Both the position numbers and the translations under genes were made by a program. This document shows, piece by piece, positions 7,393 through 12,938 of a stretch of DNA of 14,883 nucleotides. Numbering within the stretch: the first letter of the stretch is position 1; every line of letters starts with the position of its first letter. The notes below the pieces were generated by a model. It saw only the letters and a program-made list of their open reading frames with translations. It was not told where the DNA came from and did not search any database. This DNA comes from Bacteroidales bacterium (GTDB lineage: Bacteria; Bacteroidota; Bacteroidia; Bacteroidales; UBA12077). The stretch covers positions 1-14,883 of the forward strand of contig JASGMZ010000047.1 of assembly GCA_030156305.1 (NCBI GenBank). Direction: 5' to 3'.

Positions 7393-7526
7393 AGCCAACG
7401 GGTTATCCCGCTGGTTGTGTGATTGTTGCAACGATAACTAACGGGTTAACCCGTTAGTTATGTATCTATCAATTGGCTGTACTGGCTTAAAGTTTTATGA
7501 ATAACCTACGGGTTAACCCGTAGGTT
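7393..7526. repeat. Cluster of three GC-rich palindromes with core ACGGGTTAACCCGT
   Basis: Three palindromes lie between the convergent glnS and DUF4197 genes. 7434-7461 is a perfect 28-bp palindrome (arms ATAACTAACGGGTT). 7503-7526 is a perfect 24-bp palindrome (arms AACCTACGGGTT). 7393-7416 is an imperfect one (CCAACGGG/CCCGCTGG). The core is shared while the flanking two or three bases vary in a matched way on both arms. No T run follows any of them, so they are REP-like repeats rather than ordinary terminators, though they may still stop or stabilise mRNA ends. Confidence 0.8.
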
Positions 7527-7544
7527 GCAGGAATGTTTTAACTT

Positions 7545-8288
7545 TTACCCAAATACTTTTTTCAAAATATCGGTTACACGGGCTACCGGGTCTTTACGGA
7601 TTTGTTTTTCTTCTTCGGCTATTTTTACAAATAAACCATCCAATGCTTTTCGTGTTAAAAAATCTTCCAAATTAACATCTACAGGTTGATATCCACCGAT
7701 TTGTCCTACCATTGAATTGGCAAATTTATTCCAGGTTCCGGTTAAATTATTCCAGGTTTCAGCCGTTGAAATATTGCCGATCAGGTTTTTATTTACCGAT
7801 GATTTAATTTTTGGTTGATATAGATTATACAGCTGCTGATATGTTGTTCTCCTTAAATAGTGGGTTGCAGCCGTATCGGCTCCATTTAAAATACCAAAAG
7901 CATCGGATATGGACATGGAGGTAATACTTTGTTTGAAAATAGGAGCAGCTTCTTTTGATGCATCTTCAGCAGCTCGGTTAATACTTAAAATCGCTTTATC
8001 AACCATTTGATCGCCTCCGGGAATTCTGTTTATATTCTCAATGATAACATTAGCTTCTTGGGGTAAAAGAATTTTAACCAATTCATCTTTATAATATCCA
8101 TTTACTTTCGATAATTGATTTACAGCAGTGTCTGTTCCAATACGCAATGCTTCTTTGAGGCCTTTGACGATGTCTGATTTTGTAAGCGTAGCACTGCTCT
8201 CTGTTGTAGTGATTGTTTCTGCGATCTGTTCTAATTCTGCGCAGGATAAAAGTGATAAAATCACAAAGAAAACGACTGTTTTTTTCAC
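7545..8288 (-). CDS. DUF4197-domain lipoprotein
   Basis: 247 residues. The N-terminus is a lipoprotein signal peptide: KK, a hydrophobic core VVFFVILSLL, then a lipobox LLSC with Cys16 as the lipidation site, so the mature protein is probably anchored in an envelope membrane facing the periplasm. The body matches what I know of the DUF4197 family: VKGLKEALRIGTDTAVNQLS, GYYKDELVKILLPQEA, and DAFGILNGADTAATHYLRRTT with its NGAxxAATxYLR motif. The fold is expected to be all-helical; the molecular function is unknown. The gene lies downstream of cysK on the same strand, with a 123-bp gap that holds its own -7-like box and a hairpin, so it is probably a separate transcript. Confidence 0.88.
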   Translation of the reverse strand: MKKTVVFFVILSLLSCAELEQIAETITTTESSATLTKSDIVKGLKEALRIGTDTAVNQLSKVNGYYKDELVKILLPQEANVIIENINRIPGGDQMVDKAILSINRAAEDASKEAAPIFKQSITSMSISDAFGILNGADTAATHYLRRTTYQQLYNLYQPKIKSSVNKNLIGNISTAETWNNLTGTWNKFANSMVGQIGGYQPVDVNLEDFLTRKALDGLFVKIAEEEKQIRKDPVARVTDILKKVFG

Positions 8289-8320
8289 ACGAATATATTT
8301 TTAGTTAATTAATAGGTATT

Positions 8321-8380
8321 GTGGAACATCCATGTTATATTCATTCCATTTTTGTGAACTTTAGTGCATGGATGTTTCAT
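8321..8380. repeat. Long-stem hairpin upstream of the DUF4197 gene
   Basis: AACATCCATG (8325-8334) pairs perfectly with CATGGATGTT (8367-8376) around a 32-nt loop, with further partial pairing outward to 8321/8380. It has no T run on the minus side, so it is not a typical terminator for cysK. It would fall in the 5' leader of the DUF4197 mRNA. Confidence 0.55.
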
Positions 8381-8402
8381 CCTTAAATTTTTATTTAGTA
8401 AA

Positions 8403-8410
8403 CAAATTTA
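8403..8410 (-). promoter_or_regulatory. Putative -7 box for the DUF4197 gene
   Basis: TAAATTTG on the minus strand directly after the cysK stop fits TAnnTTTG. No TTTG at the right -33 spacing is seen. The resulting leader of about 110 nt would include the hairpin at 8321-8380. Confidence 0.3.
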
Positions 8411-8411
8411 A

Positions 8412-9326
8412 TTAAAAATCAAATAATCCGTTCACAGACAAATATCTTTCTCCTGTGTCGTATGCAATTGTCAATATTTTAGCTCCCTTTGGAATATTTT
8501 TCAATTGCTGATTTATAGCAGTGAGCGAAGCACCCGTTGAAATTCCGACAAACAAACCTTCCATTCTTGCAGCATTTTGAGCAAATAAGAAAGCATCATC
8601 GTGCATTACACGTATTGTGCCATCCAGAATATCTGTATTTAGATTTTTGGGAATAAATCCGGCCCCAATACCTTGAATCTTATGCGCACCGGGTTCGCCG
8701 CCACTTATTACCGGAGAATTTTTTGGTTCGACGGCATAAACTTTCAAATCCTTGTATTTTGTTTTTAGTACTTCTCCAATACCGGTAATATGCCCACCAC
8801 TGCCTACACCGGTAATAAAATAATCAAATCCTTCGGGGAAATCATAAAAAATTTCAAGAGCCGTTGTTTTACGGTGTATTTCAGGATTTGAATGGTTCTC
8901 AAATTGCATTGGGATCCATGCATTGGTGATTTCGTGACTCAGTTTGGCAGCCTTTTGTATGGAGCCTTTCATCCCTTCTTCTTTTGGAGTTAAAACAATT
9001 TCGGCTCCATAAGCTGACATAATCTGAGCCCTTTCTTTCGACATGGATTCAGGCATAACCAAAATTAGTCGGTAACCTTTAACTGCAGCAACAACAGCCA
9101 GACCTATCCCGGTATTACCGGATGTAGGTTCTATAATTGTACTTCCCTCTTTTAATGTCCCCATTTGCTCGGCATTTTCAACCATAGCCAAAGCAATGCG
9201 GTCTTTTATACTACCTCCCGGATTGTCTTTTTCTAATTTAATCCACACTTCATGATGAGGGAATAGTTTTTTTAATCTTAAATGGGGCGTATGCCCTATG
9301 GTTTGTAAGACGTTTTCAACTTTCAT
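8412..9326 (-). CDS. cysK: Cysteine synthase (O-acetylserine sulfhydrylase)
   Basis: PLP enzyme that makes L-cysteine from O-acetyl-L-serine and sulfide, the last step of cysteine synthesis. It has 304 residues, the normal length for CysK/CysM. The PLP lysine is K41 in NPGGSIKDR. The substrate loop is TSGNTGIG (68-75), the phosphate-binding loop is GVGSGGHITG (about 173-182), and the PLP N1-binding serine is in GISTGAS (about 263). KIQGIGAGFIP (216-226) is the segment usual in CysK. The gene starts 12 bp after the cysE stop, so the two are one operon, with CysE supplying the substrate. CysK and CysE commonly bind each other through the CysE C-terminus, which here ends in -VI (NEPINFVI), consistent with that interaction. 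CysM-type activity cannot be excluded. Confidence 0.94.
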   Translation of the reverse strand: MKVENVLQTIGHTPHLRLKKLFPHHEVWIKLEKDNPGGSIKDRIALAMVENAEQMGTLKEGSTIIEPTSGNTGIGLAVVAAVKGYRLILVMPESMSKERAQIMSAYGAEIVLTPKEEGMKGSIQKAAKLSHEITNAWIPMQFENHSNPEIHRKTTALEIFYDFPEGFDYFITGVGSGGHITGIGEVLKTKYKDLKVYAVEPKNSPVISGGEPGAHKIQGIGAGFIPKNLNTDILDGTIRVMHDDAFLFAQNAARMEGLFVGISTGASLTAINQQLKNIPKGAKILTIAYDTGERYLSVNGLFDF

Positions 9327-9338
9327 GATTAACTTATT

Positions 9339-10172
9339 TTAAATGACAAAATTGATAGGTTCGTTTATATTTCCATTACGTACTTTAATTTCACTAACAT
9401 TATAAACAACAGAATATGGGTCGACACTTTTAGTTAACCAAACATTCCCGCCAATGACACTATTGTGGCCGATTACTGTTTTTCCTCCTAAAATCGTTGA
9501 ACCGCTATAAATAATTACATTATCTTCAATGGTAGGATGTCGTTTGGTTTTTGCTTCGTTTTTTTTAACATTTAATGCACCGATGGTAACACCCTGATAA
9601 ATTTTAACATTATTTCCTATATCAGATGTTTCTCCAATAACAACACCCGTCCCATGGTCAATAAAAAACGATTTACCTATTTTTGCTCCAGGGTGAATAT
9701 CAATTCCCGTATTTGTATGTGCATATTCTGACATTAGCCTGGGAAGAATTGGCACACTCAATGCATATAAAGGGTGTGCTAATCTATAGGTCATTATTGC
9801 CTGAAAACCAGGATAAGCCAGTATAATTTCTTCTAAAGAATAAACTGCCGGATCAAATTCTTCGATGGATTTGGCATCCAGAAGCAACTGTTCATAAATG
9901 AAAGGAATTTTTTCAAAATATTCATCCGCTATTTCTTCGGCTTCTTTTTTTAAAACAGGTTGTACGGGTAACAACAACTCTTTTAAAGATAACTTCAGAT
10001 GTTCCCAGGCAACTTCAATTTTTCCGGGATTGATGGTTACCTCTTTGCATACAGGAAATAACAAATTCGACAAATCGGTTAAAAACTTTTGAGCCATTAG
10101 TTTTGTAGGATAATTCCTGGACATTTGTTGATTAAATGTATACAGTCGTTTTAAAAAGTCTTGTGATTCCAT
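9339..10172 (-). CDS. cysE: Serine O-acetyltransferase
   Basis: Transfers acetyl from acetyl-CoA to L-serine, the committed and usually feedback-inhibited step of cysteine synthesis. It has 277 residues. The N-terminal helical domain includes DPAVYSLEEIILAYPGFQAIMTYRLAHPLY (about 107-136). The left-handed beta-helix begins at GIDIHPGAKIG and contains IDHGTGVVIGET; H160 and H173 are the likely catalytic and CoA-site histidines. Hexapeptide repeats follow (IGNNVKIYQGVTIGAL, NVIIYSGSTILGG, IGHNSVIGGNVWL). The C-terminal tail ends in Ile, as needed to dock in the CysK active site. This is the first gene of the cysE-cysK operon. It is preceded by a leader ORF with three Cys codons and a terminator hairpin 25 nt before the ATG, so expression is probably controlled by attenuation. 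Confidence 0.93.
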   Translation of the reverse strand: MESQDFLKRLYTFNQQMSRNYPTKLMAQKFLTDLSNLLFPVCKEVTINPGKIEVAWEHLKLSLKELLLPVQPVLKKEAEEIADEYFEKIPFIYEQLLLDAKSIEEFDPAVYSLEEIILAYPGFQAIMTYRLAHPLYALSVPILPRLMSEYAHTNTGIDIHPGAKIGKSFFIDHGTGVVIGETSDIGNNVKIYQGVTIGALNVKKNEAKTKRHPTIEDNVIIYSGSTILGGKTVIGHNSVIGGNVWLTKSVDPYSVVYNVSEIKVRNGNINEPINFVI

Positions 10173-10197
10173 TATCTCGTTTAATTTTTAATAAAAT

Positions 10198-10226
10198 AAA
10201 AAACCCTTCCGATGTGGAAGGGCTCT
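10198..10226 (-). terminator. Attenuator terminator in the cysE leader
   Basis: On the minus strand CCCTTCC (10222-10216) pairs with GGAAGGG (10210-10204) around loop ACATC, followed by TTTTTT (10203-10198). The stem extends by AGAG pairing into the T run. It lies only 25 nt before the cysE ATG and downstream of the cysE promoter, so it must be read through for cysE-cysK expression. Its left arm can instead pair with GGGAGGG at 10273-10267, which would form an antiterminator. Confidence 0.85.
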
Positions 10227-10250
10227 ACTTATTATAAATAATATCTTAAA

Positions 10251-10331
10251 TTATAAAATAGACAATCCCTCCCGCAAGCTTATCTTACAGCAACAATAAA
10301 GGTTTGTATTTTTATAATAGTTTGTAATCAT
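10251..10331 (-). CDS. Cysteine-rich leader peptide of the cysE-cysK operon (26 codons)
   Basis: Short ORF, ATG at 10331-10329 and TAA at 10253-10251. The peptide begins MITNYYKNTNLYCCCK and ends in GLSIL. Codons 13-15 are TGT TGC TGT (10295-10287), three Cys codons in a row, immediately upstream of a cysteine biosynthesis operon. It starts about 14 nt after the predicted transcription start and has no clear Shine-Dalgarno, as is usual in this phylum. The third Cys codon lies inside CUGUAAG (10290-10284), which can pair with CUUGCGG (10278-10272). The overlapping GGGAGGG (10273-10267) can pair with the left arm of the terminator. This is the 1:2, 2:3, 3:4 layout of trp/his/leu-type attenuators. 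The peptide itself probably has no function beyond ribosome stalling when Cys-tRNA is scarce. Confidence 0.82.
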   Translation of the reverse strand: MITNYYKNTNLYCCCKISLREGLSIL

Positions 10332-10350
10332 AAATTTGTTTAATACAGGA

Positions 10351-10381
10351 CAAATTTAAATTAAATTAGTTCAAATGCAAA
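10351..10381 (-). promoter_or_regulatory. cysE-cysK promoter (Bacteroidota type)
   Basis: On the minus strand TTTG (10381-10378), a 19-bp spacer, then TAAATTTG (10358-10351). This matches the Bacteroidota -33 TTTG / -7 TAnnTTTG promoter with ideal spacing and is the best promoter match in the window. Transcription should start near 10344-10346. It begins 2 bp after the tcdA stop codon, and I see no terminator between, so some readthrough from tcdA into the attenuator is possible. Confidence 0.7.
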
Positions 10382-10383
10382 AG

Positions 10384-11109
10384 CTATTTATTTTCAATTA
10401 TATCGCGAATAACCACCGAAGCACAGAAACACCCATAAATTGGCGGCATATATGAAATCGTACCAACCGTTGATTTTTTATTATCGCCGGGTTCATCAAC
10501 AATAACAGCGCTCTCATCGGCTTTTTCTTCAGAAAAAACTACTTTAAATCCTTTTGAGATACCTAATTTACGTAATCTTTTTCGAAGCATAAAACCTAAC
10601 CGGCAATTATATGATTTGGAGATATCCTTGATGATGATTTTTGTAGGGTCCATTCTGCCTCCAGATCCCAATGAGCTTACTATTTTTAATCCTTTTTTTC
10701 GTGCATGATAAATTAAATATACTTTTGGTGATAAAGTATCGATCGCGTCAACCACATAGTCGAAAGGTTTATTAAGGATATCAATCATTTGTTCGTCTTT
10801 AATAAACTTCTGAATAATATTTAATTTAAGTTCAGGATTGATATCCTGCAAACGTTCACCAAGAATTTGGGCTTTGGGTTTACCCATAGTACTCTCAAGA
10901 GCAATTAGTTGGCGGTTTTTGTTCGATGGGTGAAGTGTGTCTCCATCAACAATGGTTAATTCACCAATTCCTGCCCTACACAAATTTTCTGCTGCATAAG
11001 CTCCAACGCCACCTAATCCAACGACAAGGATATGGGCATCTTTTAACTTTTGTGTATTTTCTTTTCCTATGAGTAACTCTGTTCTTTCTTGCCAGTTTTC
11101 TGTATGCAT
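10384..11109 (-). CDS. tcdA: tRNA threonylcarbamoyladenosine dehydratase (TcdA/CsdL, ThiF/E1-like)
   Basis: ATP-dependent enzyme that cyclises t6A37 of ANN-decoding tRNAs to ct6A. It belongs to the E1/ThiF/MoeB superfamily. It has 241 residues, close to the family norm. The nucleotide-binding motif is VVGLGGVGAYAAENLCRAGIG (GxGGxG at 31-36), followed by the acidic TIVDGDTLHPSNKNRQ; the NRQ motif supplies the adenylation Arg. The VVDAIDTLSPKVYLI, SSLGSGGRMDPTKI and TVGTISYMPPIYGCFCASVVI segments are typical of TcdA rather than ThiF or MoeB, and zinc-site cysteines are absent. Its stop codon abuts the cysE promoter. Upstream is a REP-like repeat, so it is likely a single-gene transcript. Confidence 0.9.
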   Translation of the reverse strand: MHTENWQERTELLIGKENTQKLKDAHILVVGLGGVGAYAAENLCRAGIGELTIVDGDTLHPSNKNRQLIALESTMGKPKAQILGERLQDINPELKLNIIQKFIKDEQMIDILNKPFDYVVDAIDTLSPKVYLIYHARKKGLKIVSSLGSGGRMDPTKIIIKDISKSYNCRLGFMLRKRLRKLGISKGFKVVFSEEKADESAVIVDEPGDNKKSTVGTISYMPPIYGCFCASVVIRDIIENK

Positions 11110-11135
11110 AATTTTTATCTATTCTTTTAAAAATG

Positions 11136-11208
11136 ATGGGCTAAAGCCCGAGAGAATGGATTTGCGTTCAAGTCTGTTGACTGAAGTCAACGGTGATTGG
11201 GCAATTCA
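11136..11208. repeat. REP-like structured repeat, copy A
   Basis: Contains GGGCT-AA-AGCCC (11138-11149), a weaker middle hairpin GGATT/AGTCT, and GTTGACT-GA-AGTCAAC (11176-11191), then ends in GCAATTCA. The two strong palindromes are 38 bp apart, exactly as in copy B at 11850-11929, and the intervening sequence is clearly related. Confidence 0.8.
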
Positions 11209-11245
11209 TTAGCTCTTGACACCTTCTTTAGCGGCCCCGTTTTTA

Positions 11246-11668
11246 TTATTTAAAGCCATATTTTTGCATGAATTCTTTATATTCATGATCAAAAGACTTT
11301 TTTTGATGATGTTTCTCCTGATTCGAAATATAATCTCTTAACTTATTTAATTGGGATTGGCTAACAGAAACAGCAAAATAATCATCCTGCCACTTAAATT
11401 TCTTATTTAAAAGCTTATTATTATTTATCCAAAAAGATGATTCTCCTTTTATTAATTGTAAACAATCAGCTATATTTTGTTTTCTTTTTAATGAAATTAA
11501 ACAATGGACATGATCTGTATAACCATTTACTATATCAATATATATTCCTTTATCAGCAGCATTTTCTTTTATATGAGTAAAAAATTTTTCACGAACTTTT
11601 TTTATAAGCAGGGGTTCCCTATATTTAGTTGTCCATACGCAATGTACCCAGATTTTTGTGTATGACAT
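11246..11668 (-). CDS. IS200/IS605-type Y1 (HUH) transposase, REP-associated type
   Basis: 140-residue single-domain HUH endonuclease of the Transposase_17/Y1 family, which cuts and joins single-stranded DNA at hairpins. The N-terminus SYTKIWVHCVWTTKYREPLL is typical. The HUH motif is H53-V-H55 in TDHVHCLISL. The catalytic tyrosine is Y113 in LRDYISNQEKHH, and FKWQDDYFAVSVS is the usual segment before it. The length and all key residues are intact, so the protein may be active. No TnpB/IscB partner gene is present. The gene is flanked by direct repeats with several hairpins each, so it may be either a small IS200-type insertion or a REP-associated transposase. Confidence 0.9.
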   Translation of the reverse strand: MSYTKIWVHCVWTTKYREPLLIKKVREKFFTHIKENAADKGIYIDIVNGYTDHVHCLISLKRKQNIADCLQLIKGESSFWINNNKLLNKKFKWQDDYFAVSVSQSQLNKLRDYISNQEKHHQKKSFDHEYKEFMQKYGFK

Positions 11669-11849
11669 AATACATTATTTTATAGTTGACAATTGTGTTT
11701 TGTTGTGAAAATTAAAGATAGTAATAAACTCAAAATATTTTGTAACTAACAAATTAAATTTTTTTAACAACTAGGATACAGCTAATTGCCTTCATTTTTA
11801 GCTCTTGCCGGAAGAAAAGAACAAATACTTTTTTAATAATTTCTTAATA

Positions 11850-11929
11850 ATGGGCTAAAGCCCGAAATAAAGGATTTTCTCTCAAATCCGTTGACTGAAG
11901 TCAACGGTAACTCGGTAACAGGCAATTCA
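11850..11929. repeat. REP-like structured repeat, copy B
   Basis: GGGCT-AA-AGCCC (11852-11863), a middle hairpin GGATTT/AAATCC, and GTTGACT-GA-AGTCAAC (11890-11905), ending in GCAATTCA. It has the same order, spacing and orientation as copy A. The middle stem is kept although its bases differ from copy A, which suggests the structure matters. Confidence 0.8.
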
Positions 11930-12103
11930 GTTTTTAAGGAAGAATTTATTCAATTTCTATTTTGATCGATTTTATTTGTTGTTGGATAAATTCCTTACTG
12001 TTTTTTTATTGTTAAAAGCTATTATTTTTAGCTTTAGTCAATTGTTCTGATTTTGAAATGGGTGCTGACAATTTTCATCTAATTGATAAATCTTTAGCTT
12101 ATC

Positions 12104-12181
12104 ACCGCCAGCTTTAGCTCTTGCTGTCAGTTTTAGCTTTTGCCGTCAGCTTTAGCTTTTGCCGTCAGCTTTAGCTGACGG
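12104..12181. repeat. 19-bp tandem repeat array ending in a palindrome
   Basis: Four head-to-tail 19-bp units of the type GCCGTCAGCTTTAGCTTTT begin at 12104, 12123, 12142 and 12161; a degenerate fifth (12085-12103) may precede them. Divergence increases toward the left, and the last unit changes its end to complete the palindrome CCGTCAGCT-TT-AGCTGACGG (12162-12181). There are no spacers, so it is not CRISPR. Confidence 0.85.
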
Positions 12182-12193
12182 AAAAAGAGTTAA

Positions 12194-12221
12194 TAAAAAA
12201 ACCAAGACTTTAGCCGGTTTT
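12194..12221 (-). terminator. Weak terminator at the end of tatD
   Basis: On the minus strand AAAACC (12221-12216) pairs with GGTTTT (12203-12198), followed by more T. The stem is short and overlaps the last codons of tatD, so this is tentative. Confidence 0.35.
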
Positions 12222-12899
12222 ATTATCATTCAAAAAGGCTTGTAAATTTAAAATTAGTTGTAACTTAAGTTTTTCAATGCTAATTTCCATCTTATCTGCT
12301 GCAATCTGGTACAACTCTTTTATTGAAATATCAAAATCGTCCGTTTCAAGAAATATCTTATCTTTTGGTAATTGGTGAAAAAAATGATTAATTCTCGAAT
12401 TTTTATTTTTAATATGATGACATATAGATAAATAAAAGCCATGATCAATAAAATCCATAGCCATTTGCTTACTTCCGGTAAAATTGTGGATTACCCAATT
12501 GGATCGGGCTCTTGTATCCTTTTTTAATTTTAAAATTTCATTATGTGCTTTTACCGAATGAATAACTAAAGGCAATTGAAATTTTTCCGAGATTTCAATA
12601 TGTTTTTTAAAAACCTGGAACTGCGTTTCCCATTTAGCTCCTTTCAATTTATCCAGTCCGGACTCGCCAATGGCAATGATTTTTTTTTCGGAGATGAACT
12701 TTCCCAGTTTTTTTTCTATCTGATCTAAGCTCATTTGGCCAGCATGCCAGGGATGCAAACCGGCAGTATAAAAAATTTTACCATCGCTTTGCATGGTAAA
12801 ATTTTGCTGTAGAAATTGACTTTGAATAACAATTTCATCCTCACCAGGTTCTTGTTGGTGAGCATGAAAATTTAAATAAAAATCTTTTGAAAGATTCAT
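12210..12899 (-). CDS. TatD-family metal-dependent hydrolase (deoxyribonuclease-like)
   Basis: 229 residues, a little short of the usual 250-265 for TatD enzymes, which are metal-dependent TIM-barrel phosphohydrolases. Metal-ligand motifs are in the expected order: NFHAH (H12, H14; the family usually has DxHxH), AGLHPWH, AIGESGLD (E79), LVIHSVKAH (H114), WVIHNFTGS (H138) and FLETDDFD (D187). All ligands are present, so the protein should be active. It lies 39 bp after gltX on the same strand, so the pair is probably an operon. The substrate is not shown by the sequence; DNA 3'-end or D-aminoacyl-tRNA substrates reported for TatD relatives are possibilities only. Confidence 0.87.
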   Translation of the reverse strand: MNLSKDFYLNFHAHQQEPGEDEIVIQSQFLQQNFTMQSDGKIFYTAGLHPWHAGQMSLDQIEKKLGKFISEKKIIAIGESGLDKLKGAKWETQFQVFKKHIEISEKFQLPLVIHSVKAHNEILKLKKDTRARSNWVIHNFTGSKQMAMDFIDHGFYLSICHHIKNKNSRINHFFHQLPKDKIFLETDDFDISIKELYQIAADKMEISIEKLKLQLILNLQAFLNDNKTG

Positions 12900-12938
12900 T
12901 ATTCAATACAGAGTTATACTTATTTGTTTATTAACAAA

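Larger units (their letters stand above)
11136..11929 (-). mobile_element. IS200-like/RAYT-type element: Y1 transposase between two direct multi-hairpin repeats
   Basis: A single HUH transposase gene (11246-11668) lies between two direct copies of a structured repeat (11136-11208 and 11850-11929). IS200/IS605 elements have hairpins near their ends and lack terminal inverted repeats and target duplications, which fits. A domesticated REP-associated tyrosine transposase with its REP units also fits. The exact ends of a mobile unit cannot be set from one copy. Confidence 0.6.
11669..12209. other. 541-bp gene-free region with REP-like and tandem repeats
   Basis: Lies between the transposase start and the tatD end. 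It holds REP-like copy B (11850-11929) and the 19-bp tandem array (12104-12181). The 10-mer TTAGCTCTTG occurs at 11798-11807 and 12114-12123, and also at 11209-11218 beyond the transposase. CTTTAGC-like words recur throughout. No convincing ORF is seen on either strand. Confidence 0.65.

Noticed and set aside
7393..7526. Ordinary bidirectional intrinsic terminators between glnS and the DUF4197 gene
   Set aside because: The palindromes lack the following T runs on either strand; they are better described as REP-like, although an effect on 3' ends is not excluded.
10251..10300. SAM-type riboswitch suggested by GATAAGC and GCGGGAGGGATT upstream of cysE
   Set aside because: The required conserved P3/P4 segments (such as the AUGAAGCC-type part) and the closing P1 stem are missing, while a translated ORF with three Cys codons explains the same bases better.
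12104..12181. CRISPR array
   Set aside because: Units are contiguous 19-bp repeats with no unique spacers and no cas genes nearby.
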